64,000 bases of DNA from an uncultured Collinsella sp. (GCA_900557455.1 USSM01000003.1:1-64000), one strand, 5' to 3'. Positions 42,350 to 51,922 are shown, numbered from the stretch's first letter. Program-made: numbers and translations. Notes: generated by a model from the letters alone, not told the origin.

Positions 42350-42473
42350 ACGCCCTCCCCACAAGTGCACGTCAACCGACAAAACAGCAAATTAAGACAA
42401 AGCCAATACCAGCTTAGCACCGACCGGCGTCGACCGAAACACCCCGAATCAGAGCCCGGTGCGAACTATCTAC

Positions 42474-43388
42474 CTAGTGATACAGCCCCGGCTGGTAGTG
42501 ATACTCGTTGCTCACGTGCGGGCACAGCTGCCAAAAGGCGACGGCACTCGCCGCAGCCACGTTAAGCGAATCAACCCCGTGCGCCATCGGAATGCGCACG
42601 GCCCGGTCACAGCCCGCGATAGTCTTGGCGCCCAGGCCGGCGCCCTCGGTGCCCATAAAGATCGCCAGGCGATCAATCTCCTGCAGCACGGGATCGTCCA
42701 GCGAAACGGAATCATCCGTCAACGCCATGGCGACACAGGAAAACCTGGCATTGTGCAGCGCAGCCAGGCCATCGTGCGGCCATACGCGCGCCTCGCTGCC
42801 AATACGCGTCCACGGCACCTGAAACACCGTGCCCATGCTCACACGGGCAGAACGACGATATAGCGGATCACAACACGTAGGGCTCACCAGAATACCGTCG
42901 ACATTCAACGCCGCCGCCGAGCGGAAAATCGCGCCCACATTGGTATGGTCGACAATGCCCTCAAGCACGCACACGCGCACCGGACGCTCCCCCGCAGCTT
43001 TTACGACGCCGCCCAAAAACTCATCAACCGGAATCTGTCGCGGGCGACGAAACGCCGCGAGCGCACCGCGCGTCACGTTAAAGCCCGTCAACTGCTCCAT
43101 GAGCTCCATGGAGGCCACGAACACAGGAACCGGACCTGCGCCCTCGCGCACAACCAGGCGCTCAAACAGCGGCATCATCTGGTCGAGCCAGCGTTCACCC
43201 AAAAGAAAGCTCACCGGCTCGTATCCGGCACGCACCGCGCGCTCAATAACCTTGGCACTCTCGGCGATAAAGATGCCCTTTTGCGGCTCCAGCACGCAGC
43301 GCAGCTCGCGCTCGGTCAGTCGCACGTAGGCATCGAGCCGCTCGTCCTCGAGCGAATCAATTCGCAGAACCTCAACGGCATCAGTCAT
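42474..43388 (-). CDS. TrmH/SpoU-family RNA 2'-O-methyltransferase
   Basis: The 304-residue protein has a short N-terminal substrate-binding domain and a SPOUT domain with its three motifs: IVDHTNVGAIFRSAAAL, FMGTEGAGL and IPMAHGVDSLNVAAASAV. These bind SAM in a trefoil knot. The target (rRNA or tRNA) cannot be told from sequence. GGCAGG precedes the start at 43388. Confidence 0.9.
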   Translation of the reverse strand: MTDAVEVLRIDSLEDERLDAYVRLTERELRCVLEPQKGIFIAESAKVIERAVRAGYEPVSFLLGERWLDQMMPLFERLVVREGAGPVPVFVASMELMEQLTGFNVTRGALAAFRRPRQIPVDEFLGGVVKAAGERPVRVCVLEGIVDHTNVGAIFRSAAALNVDGILVSPTCCDPLYRRSARVSMGTVFQVPWTRIGSEARVWPHDGLAALHNARFSCVAMALTDDSVSLDDPVLQEIDRLAIFMGTEGAGLGAKTIAGCDRAVRIPMAHGVDSLNVAAASAVAFWQLCPHVSNEYHYQPGLYH

Positions 43389-43497
43389 AGCAGCCTGCCC
43401 GCACCCTTCTTTACAGCACATCTATACCAAACGAGGCGACGCTAAGCGCCGCCCCATGCATTCAATCTACCCGATGATACCGTTCGCGCCAGGCGAT

Positions 43498-44016
43498 TTA
43501 CGCCCCAACGCGACGATACGTCACGAACTCATAATCGACACCTTCGTCGCCCTCACCCGCGGCAATCGTGGCAACCCCGCCAGCCCGCGAAACTTCCCAT
43601 GCAGGATCGGCATCCAAATTGGGAAAATACGTGTCCACGGGATGGACGCAGTGGTTATGCGTGACCTCGGCCTCCACGCAGTACGGCAAAAATTGCCGAT
43701 AGACATCGCCGCCGCCGATCACCCACGCAACGGGCTCATCGGCAACCGCAGCGAGCGCCTCGTCGATGCTATGCACCACGTCGACGCCCTCGGGAGCAAA
43801 GCTCTCGTCGCGGGTGAGCACGATATTGCGGCGGTTCTTGAGCGGACGCCCACCGGGAAAACTCAGCAGGGTCTTGCGCCCCATAATGACCGGGCAACCT
43901 TTGGTGCACGCCACAAAATGGCGCATGTCGGCGCGATTAGACACCACCATATCGCCCTCGCGCCCAATGCCCCAGTCGTCACACACGGCGACGATGGCAG
44001 AAAGCTTACACGTCAT
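43498..44016 (-). CDS. folA: Dihydrofolate reductase
   Basis: It reduces dihydrofolate to tetrahydrofolate with NADPH, restoring the cofactor used by ThyA. The 172-residue protein has SAIVAVCDDWGIG, the catalytic Asp30 in NRADMRHF, GRKTLLSFPGGRPL and VIGGGDVYRQFLP. The ATG at 44016 has AGGTGG upstream; a GTG three codons earlier directly abuts the thyA stop. Coupling with thyA fits its function. Target of trimethoprim. Confidence 0.95.
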   Translation of the reverse strand: MTCKLSAIVAVCDDWGIGREGDMVVSNRADMRHFVACTKGCPVIMGRKTLLSFPGGRPLKNRRNIVLTRDESFAPEGVDVVHSIDEALAAVADEPVAWVIGGGDVYRQFLPYCVEAEVTHNHCVHPVDTYFPNLDADPAWEVSRAGGVATIAAGEGDEGVDYEFVTYRRVGA

Positions 44017-44025
44017 GAGCGCCAC

Positions 44026-44874
44026 CTACACCGCAATGGGAATGTTCTTGACCTGCGGGCCGTGCTCGTAGCCCTCGACGATGAGGTCATCGGTCGTAAA
44101 CGCATAGAAATCGTGCACGTCGGGGTTAAGCGTTACCTTGGGCGCCGCAAACTGCGGACGCTCGATAAGTTCACGGACAATATCGACATGACGGTCGTAA
44201 ATGTGGGCATCGGCAATCACATGCAGCAGCTCACCGGGAATCATATCGACCGACTGCGCGACCATCATCAGCAAAATGGCGTACTGGCACACATTCCAGT
44301 TGTTCGCGGCCAAAATGTCCTGGCTGCGCTGGTTGAGAATCATGTTGAGTGTGGGTTTATCGTCCTGCGAGCGCTGCGTGACGTTATAGGTCACGCTGTA
44401 GGCGCATGGATACAGGTGCATCTCGGACAGGTCGCTAAACACGTACGTGTTGGTCATGATGCGGCGACTGTACGGTGTGTGCTTAAGATCGTACAGCACA
44501 CGGTCCATCTGGTCGAAATCGCCTTCGGCATAATGGCTCTTCTGGCCAATCTGATACCCGTAGGCCTTGCCGATGGAACCGGTCTCGTCGGCCCACTCAT
44601 CCCAGATATGGCTGTTGAGGTCATGGACGTTATTTGACTTCTTTTGATAGATCCACAGGATCTCGTCCATCGCAGACTTAAGCGCCGTGCGACGCAGGGT
44701 GAGCGCGGGGAACTCCTCGCGTAGGTCGTAACGCGCCGTAACGCCAAAATTTTTAATGGTATAGGCAGGGGTGCCATCCTCCCACACCGGTCGGACCTTT
44801 TGACCCTCGGTGGTGGTGCCATGGTCCAGAATATCGCGGCACATGGATACAAACTGTTGATCAGCCTTACTCAT
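44026..44874 (-). CDS. thyA: Thymidylate synthase
   Basis: It makes dTMP from dUMP using methylene-tetrahydrofolate. The 282-residue protein has the nucleophile Cys157 in LYPCAYSV, followed by QRSQD repeats that bind dUMP phosphate, NNWNVCQYA, and HVIADAHIYDRHVD near the end. The usual PCH after the nucleophile reads PCA, as I recall for the long ThyA form of some Firmicutes. AGGAGGG lies close to the start at 44874; the longer upstream frame runs through the regulatory region and is rejected. Confidence 0.94.
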   Translation of the reverse strand: MSKADQQFVSMCRDILDHGTTTEGQKVRPVWEDGTPAYTIKNFGVTARYDLREEFPALTLRRTALKSAMDEILWIYQKKSNNVHDLNSHIWDEWADETGSIGKAYGYQIGQKSHYAEGDFDQMDRVLYDLKHTPYSRRIMTNTYVFSDLSEMHLYPCAYSVTYNVTQRSQDDKPTLNMILNQRSQDILAANNWNVCQYAILLMMVAQSVDMIPGELLHVIADAHIYDRHVDIVRELIERPQFAAPKVTLNPDVHDFYAFTTDDLIVEGYEHGPQVKNIPIAV

Positions 44875-44889
44875 TGACCCTCCTGTCGG

Positions 44890-44903
44890 TAGCCTATAGG
44901 CTA
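44890..44903. repeat. 14-bp perfect palindrome before thyA
   Basis: TAGCCTATAGGCTA lies 16 bases upstream of the thyA start codon, between the ribosome site and any promoter. It may be an operator or form a small hairpin in the leader. Confidence 0.4.
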
Positions 44904-45013
44904 TTTTTAATTCTAGCCCAGGTGCGCGAGTGTCGGATTGGACACTTAGTTCGGCACATGCAATGCACGGCAGCGCGGCTCCGCAATCGCACACACAACT
45001 CCTCTGCATTTTC

Positions 45014-45078
45014 TGACATATGTCAATAATGCCTTGCGCTGCTCCACGCATGCGTTATCCTATTGTTGACATATGTCA
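45014..45078 (+). promoter_or_regulatory. Promoter bracketed by two TGACATATGTCA operators
   Basis: The perfect 12-bp palindrome TGACATATGTCA occurs at 45014-45025 and 45067-45078, 53 bp apart (about five helical turns). Between them lie -35 TTGCGC (45034-45039) and -10 TATCCT (45056-45061) with 16-base spacing. One operator is just upstream of -35 and the other covers the start region, 14 bases before the ATG of the DUF134 gene. The layout suggests repression, perhaps by looping, most simply by the DUF134 protein itself. Confidence 0.75.
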
Positions 45079-45092
45079 GATAAGGAGCGTGT

Positions 45093-45857
45093 ATGACGGG
45101 AAGACGCGAAAAACTGCGCCGCGTCGGGATCATCCCCGAATATCGCGGCTTTACACCCGATGGCCTTGCCAGCGGAGACGCTATCGATATGACGGTCGAT
45201 GAGCTCGAAGTACTGCGCCTGTGCGATCTGGAGGGCCTCAATCAGGAGGCCGTCGCCCTGCACATGGGCATCGCCCGCGCCACGGTGGCTGCAATCAGCA
45301 GTCGCGCGCATCGCAAGGTGGCAAACGCGCTGGTCAATGGACGGGCGATCGTCATCGAAGGCGGCAACATCGCGTACTCCCCCATCACCACGACGACGGC
45401 CGCATGGCCAGCAAAGGAGGTCGGCACCATGAGGGTGGCAACAACGTACGACAACGGCAACATCTTTATGCACTTTGGCCGCAGCGAGCAGTTCAAGATC
45501 TACGACATCCAGGATGGCAAGGTGCTCAACGAGCAGGTCGTAGGCACCGGTGGCACCGGCCACGGCGCCTTGGCGGGCCTGCTTGCCAACGGTGGCGTTG
45601 ACACGCTCATTTGCGGCGGTATCGGCGGCGGCGCTATCAACGCGCTTGCCCAAGCCGGCATCACGGTCTATGCGGGCGCCCAGGGCAGCTGCGATGCCTG
45701 CGTCGAGGCCCTCATTGCCGGCACGCTCGCACAGAACGGCGAGGCCACCTGCGACTGTCATGGTCATGACCACGAGCACACCCATGAGCATGGCGAGTCC
45801 TGCGGCTGCCATGGCCATCACGAGCACGTGGGCCACGAGGGCTGCGGCTGCCACTAG
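45093..45857 (+). CDS. DUF134-NifX fusion regulator with His/Cys metal tail
   Basis: This 254-residue protein joins three parts. Residues 1-90 are a DUF134 domain, a helix-turn-helix related to sigma region 4 (MTVDELEVLRLCDLEGLNQE, then GIARATVAAISSRAHRKVA). Residues 112-215 match the NifB/NifX/NafY cofactor-binding fold (MRVATTYDNGNIFMHFGRSE, ICGGIGGGAINAL, GSCDAC). Residues 220-254 contain 12 His and 6 Cys, a metal-binding tail. No nitrogenase genes lie near, so a role in sensing or carrying a metal or Fe-S cluster is more likely than nitrogen fixation. AAGGAG precedes the ATG; paired operators lie upstream. Confidence 0.85.
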   Translation: MTGRREKLRRVGIIPEYRGFTPDGLASGDAIDMTVDELEVLRLCDLEGLNQEAVALHMGIARATVAAISSRAHRKVANALVNGRAIVIEGGNIAYSPITTTTAAWPAKEVGTMRVATTYDNGNIFMHFGRSEQFKIYDIQDGKVLNEQVVGTGGTGHGALAGLLANGGVDTLICGGIGGGAINALAQAGITVYAGAQGSCDACVEALIAGTLAQNGEATCDCHGHDHEHTHEHGESCGCHGHHEHVGHEGCGCH

Positions 45858-45914
45858 CGGCAAGCACCTCGTCGAGAACACGCTTCCACGCGTGCGACAC
45901 CAGCGAACAAACGG

Positions 45915-45950
45915 CGAAGGCCGCCTGGAATACCATCCAGGCGGCCTTCG
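45915..45950. terminator. Bidirectional terminator between DUF134 gene and ffh
   Basis: CGAAGGCCGCCTGGA and TCCAGGCGGCCTTCG form a perfect 15-bp stem with a 6-base loop between the two convergent genes. T-runs are short, but stem stability is high. Confidence 0.8.
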
Positions 45951-45972
45951 CCATACACGACTCAACTAGTCG

Positions 45973-47448
45973 TTACTTCTTGTTGCGCATCTGCGCTTCC
46001 ATCTGGCGCAGCAGGTCCATATCGGACTTGGGGCCGCCCGTTCCCAGGCCGCCCATGCCGCCCAGCCCCATAGCATCCAGACCGGGAATATTGGGCATGC
46101 GCATCTTTTTGCCCTTCTTACCCTTCTTGCCCTTCTTGCCGCCGGCCTGCGCCTGATTGGCCATCGTGCGCATGCGGCCCATCATCTTGTTCATCTCGCC
46201 CCACTGCTTCATAAGGCTATTGACCTCGGTGGGAGTCACACCGGCGCCCTTGGCAATGCGGGCACGGCGCTGACCGTTGATGATGGAGGGACGCAGGCGC
46301 TCCTCCTTGGTCATCGACATGATGATGGCCTCGTTCTTGTCGAAGATGCCCTCGTCCAGGTTACCGCCCATCTGATTGAGCGCACGCTGGCCACCGGGGA
46401 GCATGCCCAGAATACCCTTCATGCCGCCCATCTTCTTGACGGCTTTCATCTGGTCGAGCATGTCGTTCATGGTAAAGCCCTCGCGCAGCATACGCTCGGC
46501 GGCCTCAAGCTGCTCGGCGTCGGCCGCCTCCTGGGCCTTCTCGATGATGCCGACAACATCACCCATGCCCAAGATTCGCTTGGCCATACGGTCGGGATAG
46601 AACGGCTCCAGCGAATCGGGCTTCTCGCCCATGCTCACGAACTTGATGGGCTTGCCGGTCACCTGGCGCACGGAAAGCGCGCCGCCGCCACGGGCATCGC
46701 CGTCGAGCTTGGAAATGATCACGCCGTCAAAGTCGGTGCGATCAGCGAAGGTCGAGACGACGTTGACGATATCCTGGCCGGTCATGGCATCGACGACCAT
46801 CAGCACCTGATCGGGCTTGACGGCCTTCTTGATGTCCACGGCCTCCTGCATCATCTGCTCGTCTATCTGCAGACGACCGGCTGTATCGACGATGACCACA
46901 TCGCGCAGGTGGTCGACGGCCTCCTGGATGGCGCCTTTGGCGATGTCGACCGGGTGCTCGCCGTCACCGCGGAAGACCGGCACGCCAATCTCGCCGCCAA
47001 GCGTGGCCAGCTGGTCGGCAGCTGCGGGACGGTAGACGTCGCACGCGGCGAGCAGCGGCGAGCGGCCCTGCTTCTTGAGCAGGTAGGCCAGCTTTACGGC
47101 CGCCGTAGTCTTACCGGAGCCCTGCAGGCCCACGAGCATGATCACATTGGGAATGCGGTTGCTAAAGACGAGCTTGCTCTCGGTGGAGCCGAGCATCTCG
47201 GTAAGCTCGTCGAGCACGATCTTGACGACGTTTTGTGCCGGCGACAGCGACTCCATGACCTCGGCGGTCATGCAGCGCTCCTTGGTCTTGGCGACAAACT
47301 CCTTGACGACCTTGAAGTTGACGTCGGCCTCGAGCAGCGCCATGCGAATGTCGCGCATAGCCGAGGTGATATCGGCCTCGGTCAGTTTACCTTTGCCGCG
47401 CAGGCGGTCAAATGTGTCGTTGAGGCGATCGCTCAGAGAATCAAACAC
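45973..47448 (-). CDS. ffh: Signal recognition particle protein Ffh
   Basis: Ffh binds signal sequences and SRP RNA and targets nascent membrane proteins. The 491-residue GTPase has an N domain, the G domain with GLQGSGKTTAAVKLAY, DTAGRLQID and TKLDGDARGG, and a Met-rich M domain with RRARIAKGAGV for RNA binding. The C-terminus adds a basic KKGKKGKKGKK run and a Gly/Met tail. The start is GTG after AAGGAG. It follows ftsY, its receptor. No SRP RNA gene is seen in the window. Confidence 0.96.
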   Translation of the reverse strand: MFDSLSDRLNDTFDRLRGKGKLTEADITSAMRDIRMALLEADVNFKVVKEFVAKTKERCMTAEVMESLSPAQNVVKIVLDELTEMLGSTESKLVFSNRIPNVIMLVGLQGSGKTTAAVKLAYLLKKQGRSPLLAACDVYRPAAADQLATLGGEIGVPVFRGDGEHPVDIAKGAIQEAVDHLRDVVIVDTAGRLQIDEQMMQEAVDIKKAVKPDQVLMVVDAMTGQDIVNVVSTFADRTDFDGVIISKLDGDARGGGALSVRQVTGKPIKFVSMGEKPDSLEPFYPDRMAKRILGMGDVVGIIEKAQEAADAEQLEAAERMLREGFTMNDMLDQMKAVKKMGGMKGILGMLPGGQRALNQMGGNLDEGIFDKNEAIIMSMTKEERLRPSIINGQRRARIAKGAGVTPTEVNSLMKQWGEMNKMMGRMRTMANQAQAGGKKGKKGKKGKKMRMPNIPGLDAMGLGGMGGLGTGGPKSDMDLLRQMEAQMRNKK

Positions 47449-47458
47449 TAGTCACTCC

Positions 47459-48376
47459 TTAATTGGACTCGCCCACCAGGGCGCGGCAGAAATCTTTGGC
47501 ATTGAACTCCTGCAGGTCATCGACCTGCTCGCCCACGCCGATGCGCAGGATTGGGAGCTTGAGCTTCTCGGCCACGGCCATGGCGATGCCACCCTTAGCC
47601 GTGCCGTCCAGCTTTGTCATGATAATACCGTCCAGACCCAACGCCTCGTTAAACTCAAGCGCCTGGTTCAGACCGTTTTGGCCTGTCGCGGCATCGATTA
47701 CGAGTACGACCGAGACGGGCATGGGGCCGGCGGCCATATTGGCGGCGCGCTTACGCGTCACGTTGACCACCTTGGCAAGCTCGCGCATGAGCTCGGGGCT
47801 CGTGTGCAGACGGCCGGCGGTGTCGATGAGCACCAGGTCGCTGCCGCGCTTGTCGGCCTCATCGAGCACGTCGTAGCAAACGCTCGCCGGATCGGAGCCG
47901 CGGTCGCGCTTGATGACGGGAACGCCGGCGCGCTGGCCCCACACATCGAGCTGTTCGATGGCGGCGGCGCGGAAGGTATCGGCCGAGCCGATCACGACGT
48001 TCTTGCCGCGGGCAGCCATGGCGCTCGCAATCTTGCCGACCGTGGTGGTCTTGCCGGCACCGTTGATGCCGACAAACAGCACGCAGCTCGGCGTATCGGA
48101 AAACGGATCGTGCTCGACGGGCACAAAATGGCCCTCGAGTTGCTCGGCCAGGGCGCGGCGAAGCTGCGGGGCGGTCTTGAGGTTCTTCTTGGCAGCGGCG
48201 TCGCGCAGGTCATCGGAGACCTGAATGGCGACCTCAGCACCCATGTCACCCATGACGAGAGTGTCCTCAAGGTCCTCCCAAAAATCCTCATCGACCTCGC
48301 CGCCAAAATAAAAGACCTCGTTGAGGGCCTCGCGGCTGCGCTCAAGTCCGCGCGAGAGAGCATCGAAGAATCCCAT
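47459..48376 (-). CDS. ftsY: SRP receptor FtsY
   Basis: FtsY is the membrane-associated GTPase partner of Ffh. The 305-residue protein has the NG domains with GINGAGKTTTVGKIA, DTAGRLHTS and TKLDGTAKGG, and only a short N-terminal segment (GFFDALSRGLERSREALNEV) that may bind membrane; the long acidic A domain of E. coli is absent, as in most Gram-positives. The ATG overlaps the smc stop (TAATG). Confidence 0.96.
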   Translation of the reverse strand: MGFFDALSRGLERSREALNEVFYFGGEVDEDFWEDLEDTLVMGDMGAEVAIQVSDDLRDAAAKKNLKTAPQLRRALAEQLEGHFVPVEHDPFSDTPSCVLFVGINGAGKTTTVGKIASAMAARGKNVVIGSADTFRAAAIEQLDVWGQRAGVPVIKRDRGSDPASVCYDVLDEADKRGSDLVLIDTAGRLHTSPELMRELAKVVNVTRKRAANMAAGPMPVSVVLVIDAATGQNGLNQALEFNEALGLDGIIMTKLDGTAKGGIAMAVAEKLKLPILRIGVGEQVDDLQEFNAKDFCRALVGESN

Positions 48377-51300
48377 TATGCATTCACGACCTTTCCGGTT
48401 TCGCGATCGAGTTTTTGCGAGACGACGCGACTGACGCCGTCGGCTTGCATCGAGACGCCGTAGAGAACGTCAGCGTCCTCCATAGTACGGCGCTGGTGCG
48501 AGATAACCAAGAGCTGCGTATCGGAACGCAACACATCGAGCGCGCCGATGAGCTTGGACAGGTTGGCGTCGTCGAGCGCCGCCTCGACCTCGTCCAGCAC
48601 ATAGAACGGCACCGTACGCGTGCGATACACGGCAAAGAGCAGAGCGAGCGCCGTCAGGCTCTTCTCGCCGCCCGACATGAGCATCATCTTGGTGATGCGC
48701 TTGCCGCGCGGCTGTGCCACGACCTCGATGCCCGTCTCAGCCGGATGCTCGGGGTCGGTCATCTCCAGATGTGCCTGGCCTCCCGGGAACAGCATGGCGA
48801 AGATCTCGCGGAAGTTAGCATCGACCTTCTCAAAGGTCACCAGGAAGGCCTTACGCATCTTGCGGTCGATGGCCACAGTGATCTTGGTGAGCGCCTTGCG
48901 CGCGCTCTCCAGATCGGCCAGCTGCTCCTCGATGTAATCGGCGCGGCGCTTGAGCTGCTCGTACTCCTCCATGGCAACCTGGTTCACAGGGCCCAGGTTG
49001 TTGATCTGGCGCACGAGCTGGTTGAGCTCGCGCTCGGCGGCGTCGCGGTCGGTAGGCGCAGGAAGCATGAGCGCTTCCTCGAGCACCGTGGTGCCATCGG
49101 CGGTAATGGCCTTGATGGCCGCCTCTACCTGCACCTCGAGCTTGCCGCGTGCGACCTTGAACTCGTTTTGCGTCGCGGTGGCGGCATCGACCCGCTCCTT
49201 GGCGCGGGAGACCTCGGCCTTGGCATCCTCGATGGTCTTCTTGAGCGAAGCCGAGTCCGCCTCCTCGAGCGAAGCCTGGTCACGCAGACGCGCGGCCCAA
49301 TCCGATGCGCGCTCCAGCAGAGCAGAATAGCGCTCGTGCATGGGATCGACGCGCAGGCGCAGCAACTCGAGTGAGCGCGAGGCCTGGCGTGTTCCGCGGA
49401 TACGGCGGTCGATGCCCTCCAGGCGATGCTCCAGGTCGGGCACACGGCCCTTCAGCGAACGCAGACGCTCGCTCGTCTGAGCCAGGCGGACCTTGGCATC
49501 GGCGAGCTTGCCGGCGGCCTCGGAATCGTCACGGCGCACGCGATCGAGCTCGTCGTTGGCTTCGGCAATCTGGAGACCCAGATCGCTTGCCTGCGCACGG
49601 GCCTCGTCGCGCGAACGGGTGAGCTCGTCAACTCGCGGACGCGCAGCACGAACGGCCTCGGCGGCCTGCTCGCGCCGCTTGGAGATGCGTACGCGCTCGA
49701 CCTCGGCATTGTTGGCGCTTTGCTCCAAGCGGCCGATCTCGGAGAGCAGCGAGCGGCGCTCGCCCTCAAGACGAGCAATCTCGCCGGCGGCATCGCCCTC
49801 GGCGGCACGCGCCTCCTCGACGGCCGCATTGGCCTCGACGACCTGATCCGACACATGCTCAAACACGGAAGCCAGATCAGGCTCCAGGCCCTCCAACTCA
49901 CGAATACGACGTTTGCGCTCCAGAGCACCCGAAGCCTCGCCGGCATCGAGTCCCACGCGTACCAGGCCGCCACAGCTCACGCGGGCGCCATCGGGCGTCA
50001 CGTAGGTCACACCGTCAACGACTGGTGCCGTCAGCGCGGTAGCCAAGTCATCGACCACGTAATAGCCGCCGAGCAGGGCCTCGACAACCGGACCATAACC
50101 GGCGCGCACGGACAGGCGATCGACCAGACGCGAACCGGCAGCGCCCTCGGCAGCAGCAGAGCCGCTCACGCCGCGCGCCATCAGCAGCGCCTCGCCCGAA
50201 GCCTTCTTTTGGTCCAGTGCCGCACGACCGGCACGCTCAAGCGTGGCGGCGTCATCAAACAGCAGGGCATCGATATCGCCGGCAAGCAGCTGCTCGACCA
50301 AGCCCTCAAGCTCACGAGGGGCCTCGAGCACATCTCCCAGGCGACCCGAGACATCATCGCCCAGTGCGCCCATCAGACGGCTCACCAGCGGCGAGCTGTC
50401 GGCCATGCGGGCATCGAGCTTCTTTTGGCTCGCGAGCTCAGAACGAACCTCGGACAGTTTATTGCGCGCCTCACTCTCGCGATTACGCAAGTCCTTCAAC
50501 GCCGCACGGGCGACCTCGGTGGCCTCGCGAGCATCAATCTGGGCCTGGCGGGCCTGATCGAGCGCACCGTCAAGTTCCTCAGCGCGGTCGCGACGGCTCT
50601 CGAGCGAGGCCGTGACCTCCTCGAGCTGCTCGTCGATCTGCTCCAGGCGCGAGGCGTACATGTTGTCCTCGACCTCGGCGTTGCTCAGCGAGTCCTTCAC
50701 CTTGGCGAGCCCGAGCGCGGCGTTATCGGCCACACGCTGCACATCGCGCTGCTCGCGCGTGAGCTGCGAAATCTGATTGTCGAGCGCCACGCGACGCTCG
50801 TGGAGCTGGGCGGCGGCAGGTCCGGCGGCGTCAACGTCGTCCTGGGCCTGCATGTGCGCACCGGTCACCTCCTCAAGCTGGGCACGCGCATCCTCGAGCT
50901 CCTCGACCACGCGACGACGCTGATGCTCGGAGCTCGAGATCTGGCCGCGCATGTCGGACAGGCGCGACACCATGTTGTGGCCCTTTTCCTCGAGTAGGCG
51001 CATGTCGGAGTTGATGCGGCCGACCACGTCTTGCATATGGCGGCGCTGCTCGCCCAGATCGCCCACAAACAGGCCCTTTTCCTCGAGCATGACCTGGAGC
51101 TTCTCGAGCTCGCGCTCCTTTTCGCTCAAGCGGTATTGCGCAAGCTCAAGCTCGGCAGCGCCCTCCTTGGAGCGGCTCTCCAGGTCGTTCCACTGCGACT
51201 GCAGCGAACGAAGCTCGTCGACGGCCAGCATCTGCGTAAGCTCGTTCGCACGCGAGGACAGCTCTTTGTACTTGCGCGCACGATCGACCTGACGCTCCAG

Positions 51301-51912
51301 CGGGCGCAGCTGACGGGCAATCTCCTTATTAATGTCGCGGGCACGGGTCAGGTGCTCGTCCATCGATTTAATCTTTTTTAGTGCGCGCTCCTTGCGGCGC
51401 TTGTGCTTGGAGATGCCGGCGGCCTCCTCGATCAGGGCGCGGCGCTCCTCGGGGCGGCTCTGCAAAATGGCGTCGAGCTTGCCCTGGCTGATGATGGAAT
51501 GCGTATCCTTGCCCAGGCCCGAATCGTGCAGGATGTCCTGAATGTCCATCAGGCGGCACGGGCTCGAGTTGATGAGGTACTCGCTTTCGCCCGAGCGGTA
51601 CATGCGACGGGTAATGGCGACCTCGTCAAAGTCGACGGGCAGCATATGGTCCGAGTTATCGAGCACCAGCGTGACCTCGGCAACACCCACCGGCTTGCGC
51701 GCCGACGAGCCCGAGAAGATGACGTCCTCCATGGCCTGGCCGCGCAGCTGCTTGGCACTCTGCTCGCCCAGGACCCACAGAATCGAGTCGGAGATGTTCG
51801 ATTTTCCCGAGCCGTTGGGACCGACGATGACGGTCAGGCCCGGCTCAAATGACATATGGGCGCGGTCGGCAAACGACTTAAACCCTTTGAGCGTGAGGGA
51901 CTTGAGATACAC
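48376..51912 (-). CDS. smc: Chromosome segregation protein SMC
   Basis: SMC forms the ring-like condensin that compacts and separates chromosomes. The 1178-residue protein has an N-terminal Walker A GPNGSGKSNISDSI, long coiled coils, a hinge (about 510-660), then the ABC signature MSGGEKSLTALALLFAV and Walker B FYVLDEVEAALDD. The start is GTG. Partners ScpA and ScpB are not in the window. The order rnc-smc-ftsY-ffh is conserved in Gram-positive bacteria. Confidence 0.97.
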   Translation of the reverse strand: MYLKSLTLKGFKSFADRAHMSFEPGLTVIVGPNGSGKSNISDSILWVLGEQSAKQLRGQAMEDVIFSGSSARKPVGVAEVTLVLDNSDHMLPVDFDEVAITRRMYRSGESEYLINSSPCRLMDIQDILHDSGLGKDTHSIISQGKLDAILQSRPEERRALIEEAAGISKHKRRKERALKKIKSMDEHLTRARDINKEIARQLRPLERQVDRARKYKELSSRANELTQMLAVDELRSLQSQWNDLESRSKEGAAELELAQYRLSEKERELEKLQVMLEEKGLFVGDLGEQRRHMQDVVGRINSDMRLLEEKGHNMVSRLSDMRGQISSSEHQRRRVVEELEDARAQLEEVTGAHMQAQDDVDAAGPAAAQLHERRVALDNQISQLTREQRDVQRVADNAALGLAKVKDSLSNAEVEDNMYASRLEQIDEQLEEVTASLESRRDRAEELDGALDQARQAQIDAREATEVARAALKDLRNRESEARNKLSEVRSELASQKKLDARMADSSPLVSRLMGALGDDVSGRLGDVLEAPRELEGLVEQLLAGDIDALLFDDAATLERAGRAALDQKKASGEALLMARGVSGSAAAEGAAGSRLVDRLSVRAGYGPVVEALLGGYYVVDDLATALTAPVVDGVTYVTPDGARVSCGGLVRVGLDAGEASGALERKRRIRELEGLEPDLASVFEHVSDQVVEANAAVEEARAAEGDAAGEIARLEGERRSLLSEIGRLEQSANNAEVERVRISKRREQAAEAVRAARPRVDELTRSRDEARAQASDLGLQIAEANDELDRVRRDDSEAAGKLADAKVRLAQTSERLRSLKGRVPDLEHRLEGIDRRIRGTRQASRSLELLRLRVDPMHERYSALLERASDWAARLRDQASLEEADSASLKKTIEDAKAEVSRAKERVDAATATQNEFKVARGKLEVQVEAAIKAITADGTTVLEEALMLPAPTDRDAAERELNQLVRQINNLGPVNQVAMEEYEQLKRRADYIEEQLADLESARKALTKITVAIDRKMRKAFLVTFEKVDANFREIFAMLFPGGQAHLEMTDPEHPAETGIEVVAQPRGKRITKMMLMSGGEKSLTALALLFAVYRTRTVPFYVLDEVEAALDDANLSKLIGALDVLRSDTQLLVISHQRRTMEDADVLYGVSMQADGVSRVVSQKLDRETGKVVNA

Positions 51913-51922
51913 GGTTCCTCGC

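Noticed and set aside
45973..46200. The KKGKKGKKGKK run near the end of Ffh as a possible repeat expansion or assembly error
   Set aside because: Basic Gly/Lys linkers after the M domain occur in other actinobacterial Ffh proteins, and the frame stays open to a normal Met/Gly tail.
45973..48376. A possible SRP RNA or RNase P RNA gene near ffh/ftsY
   Set aside because: The gaps here are too short and no SRP-type GGAA/GNRA helix or RNase P core was recognised anywhere in the window.
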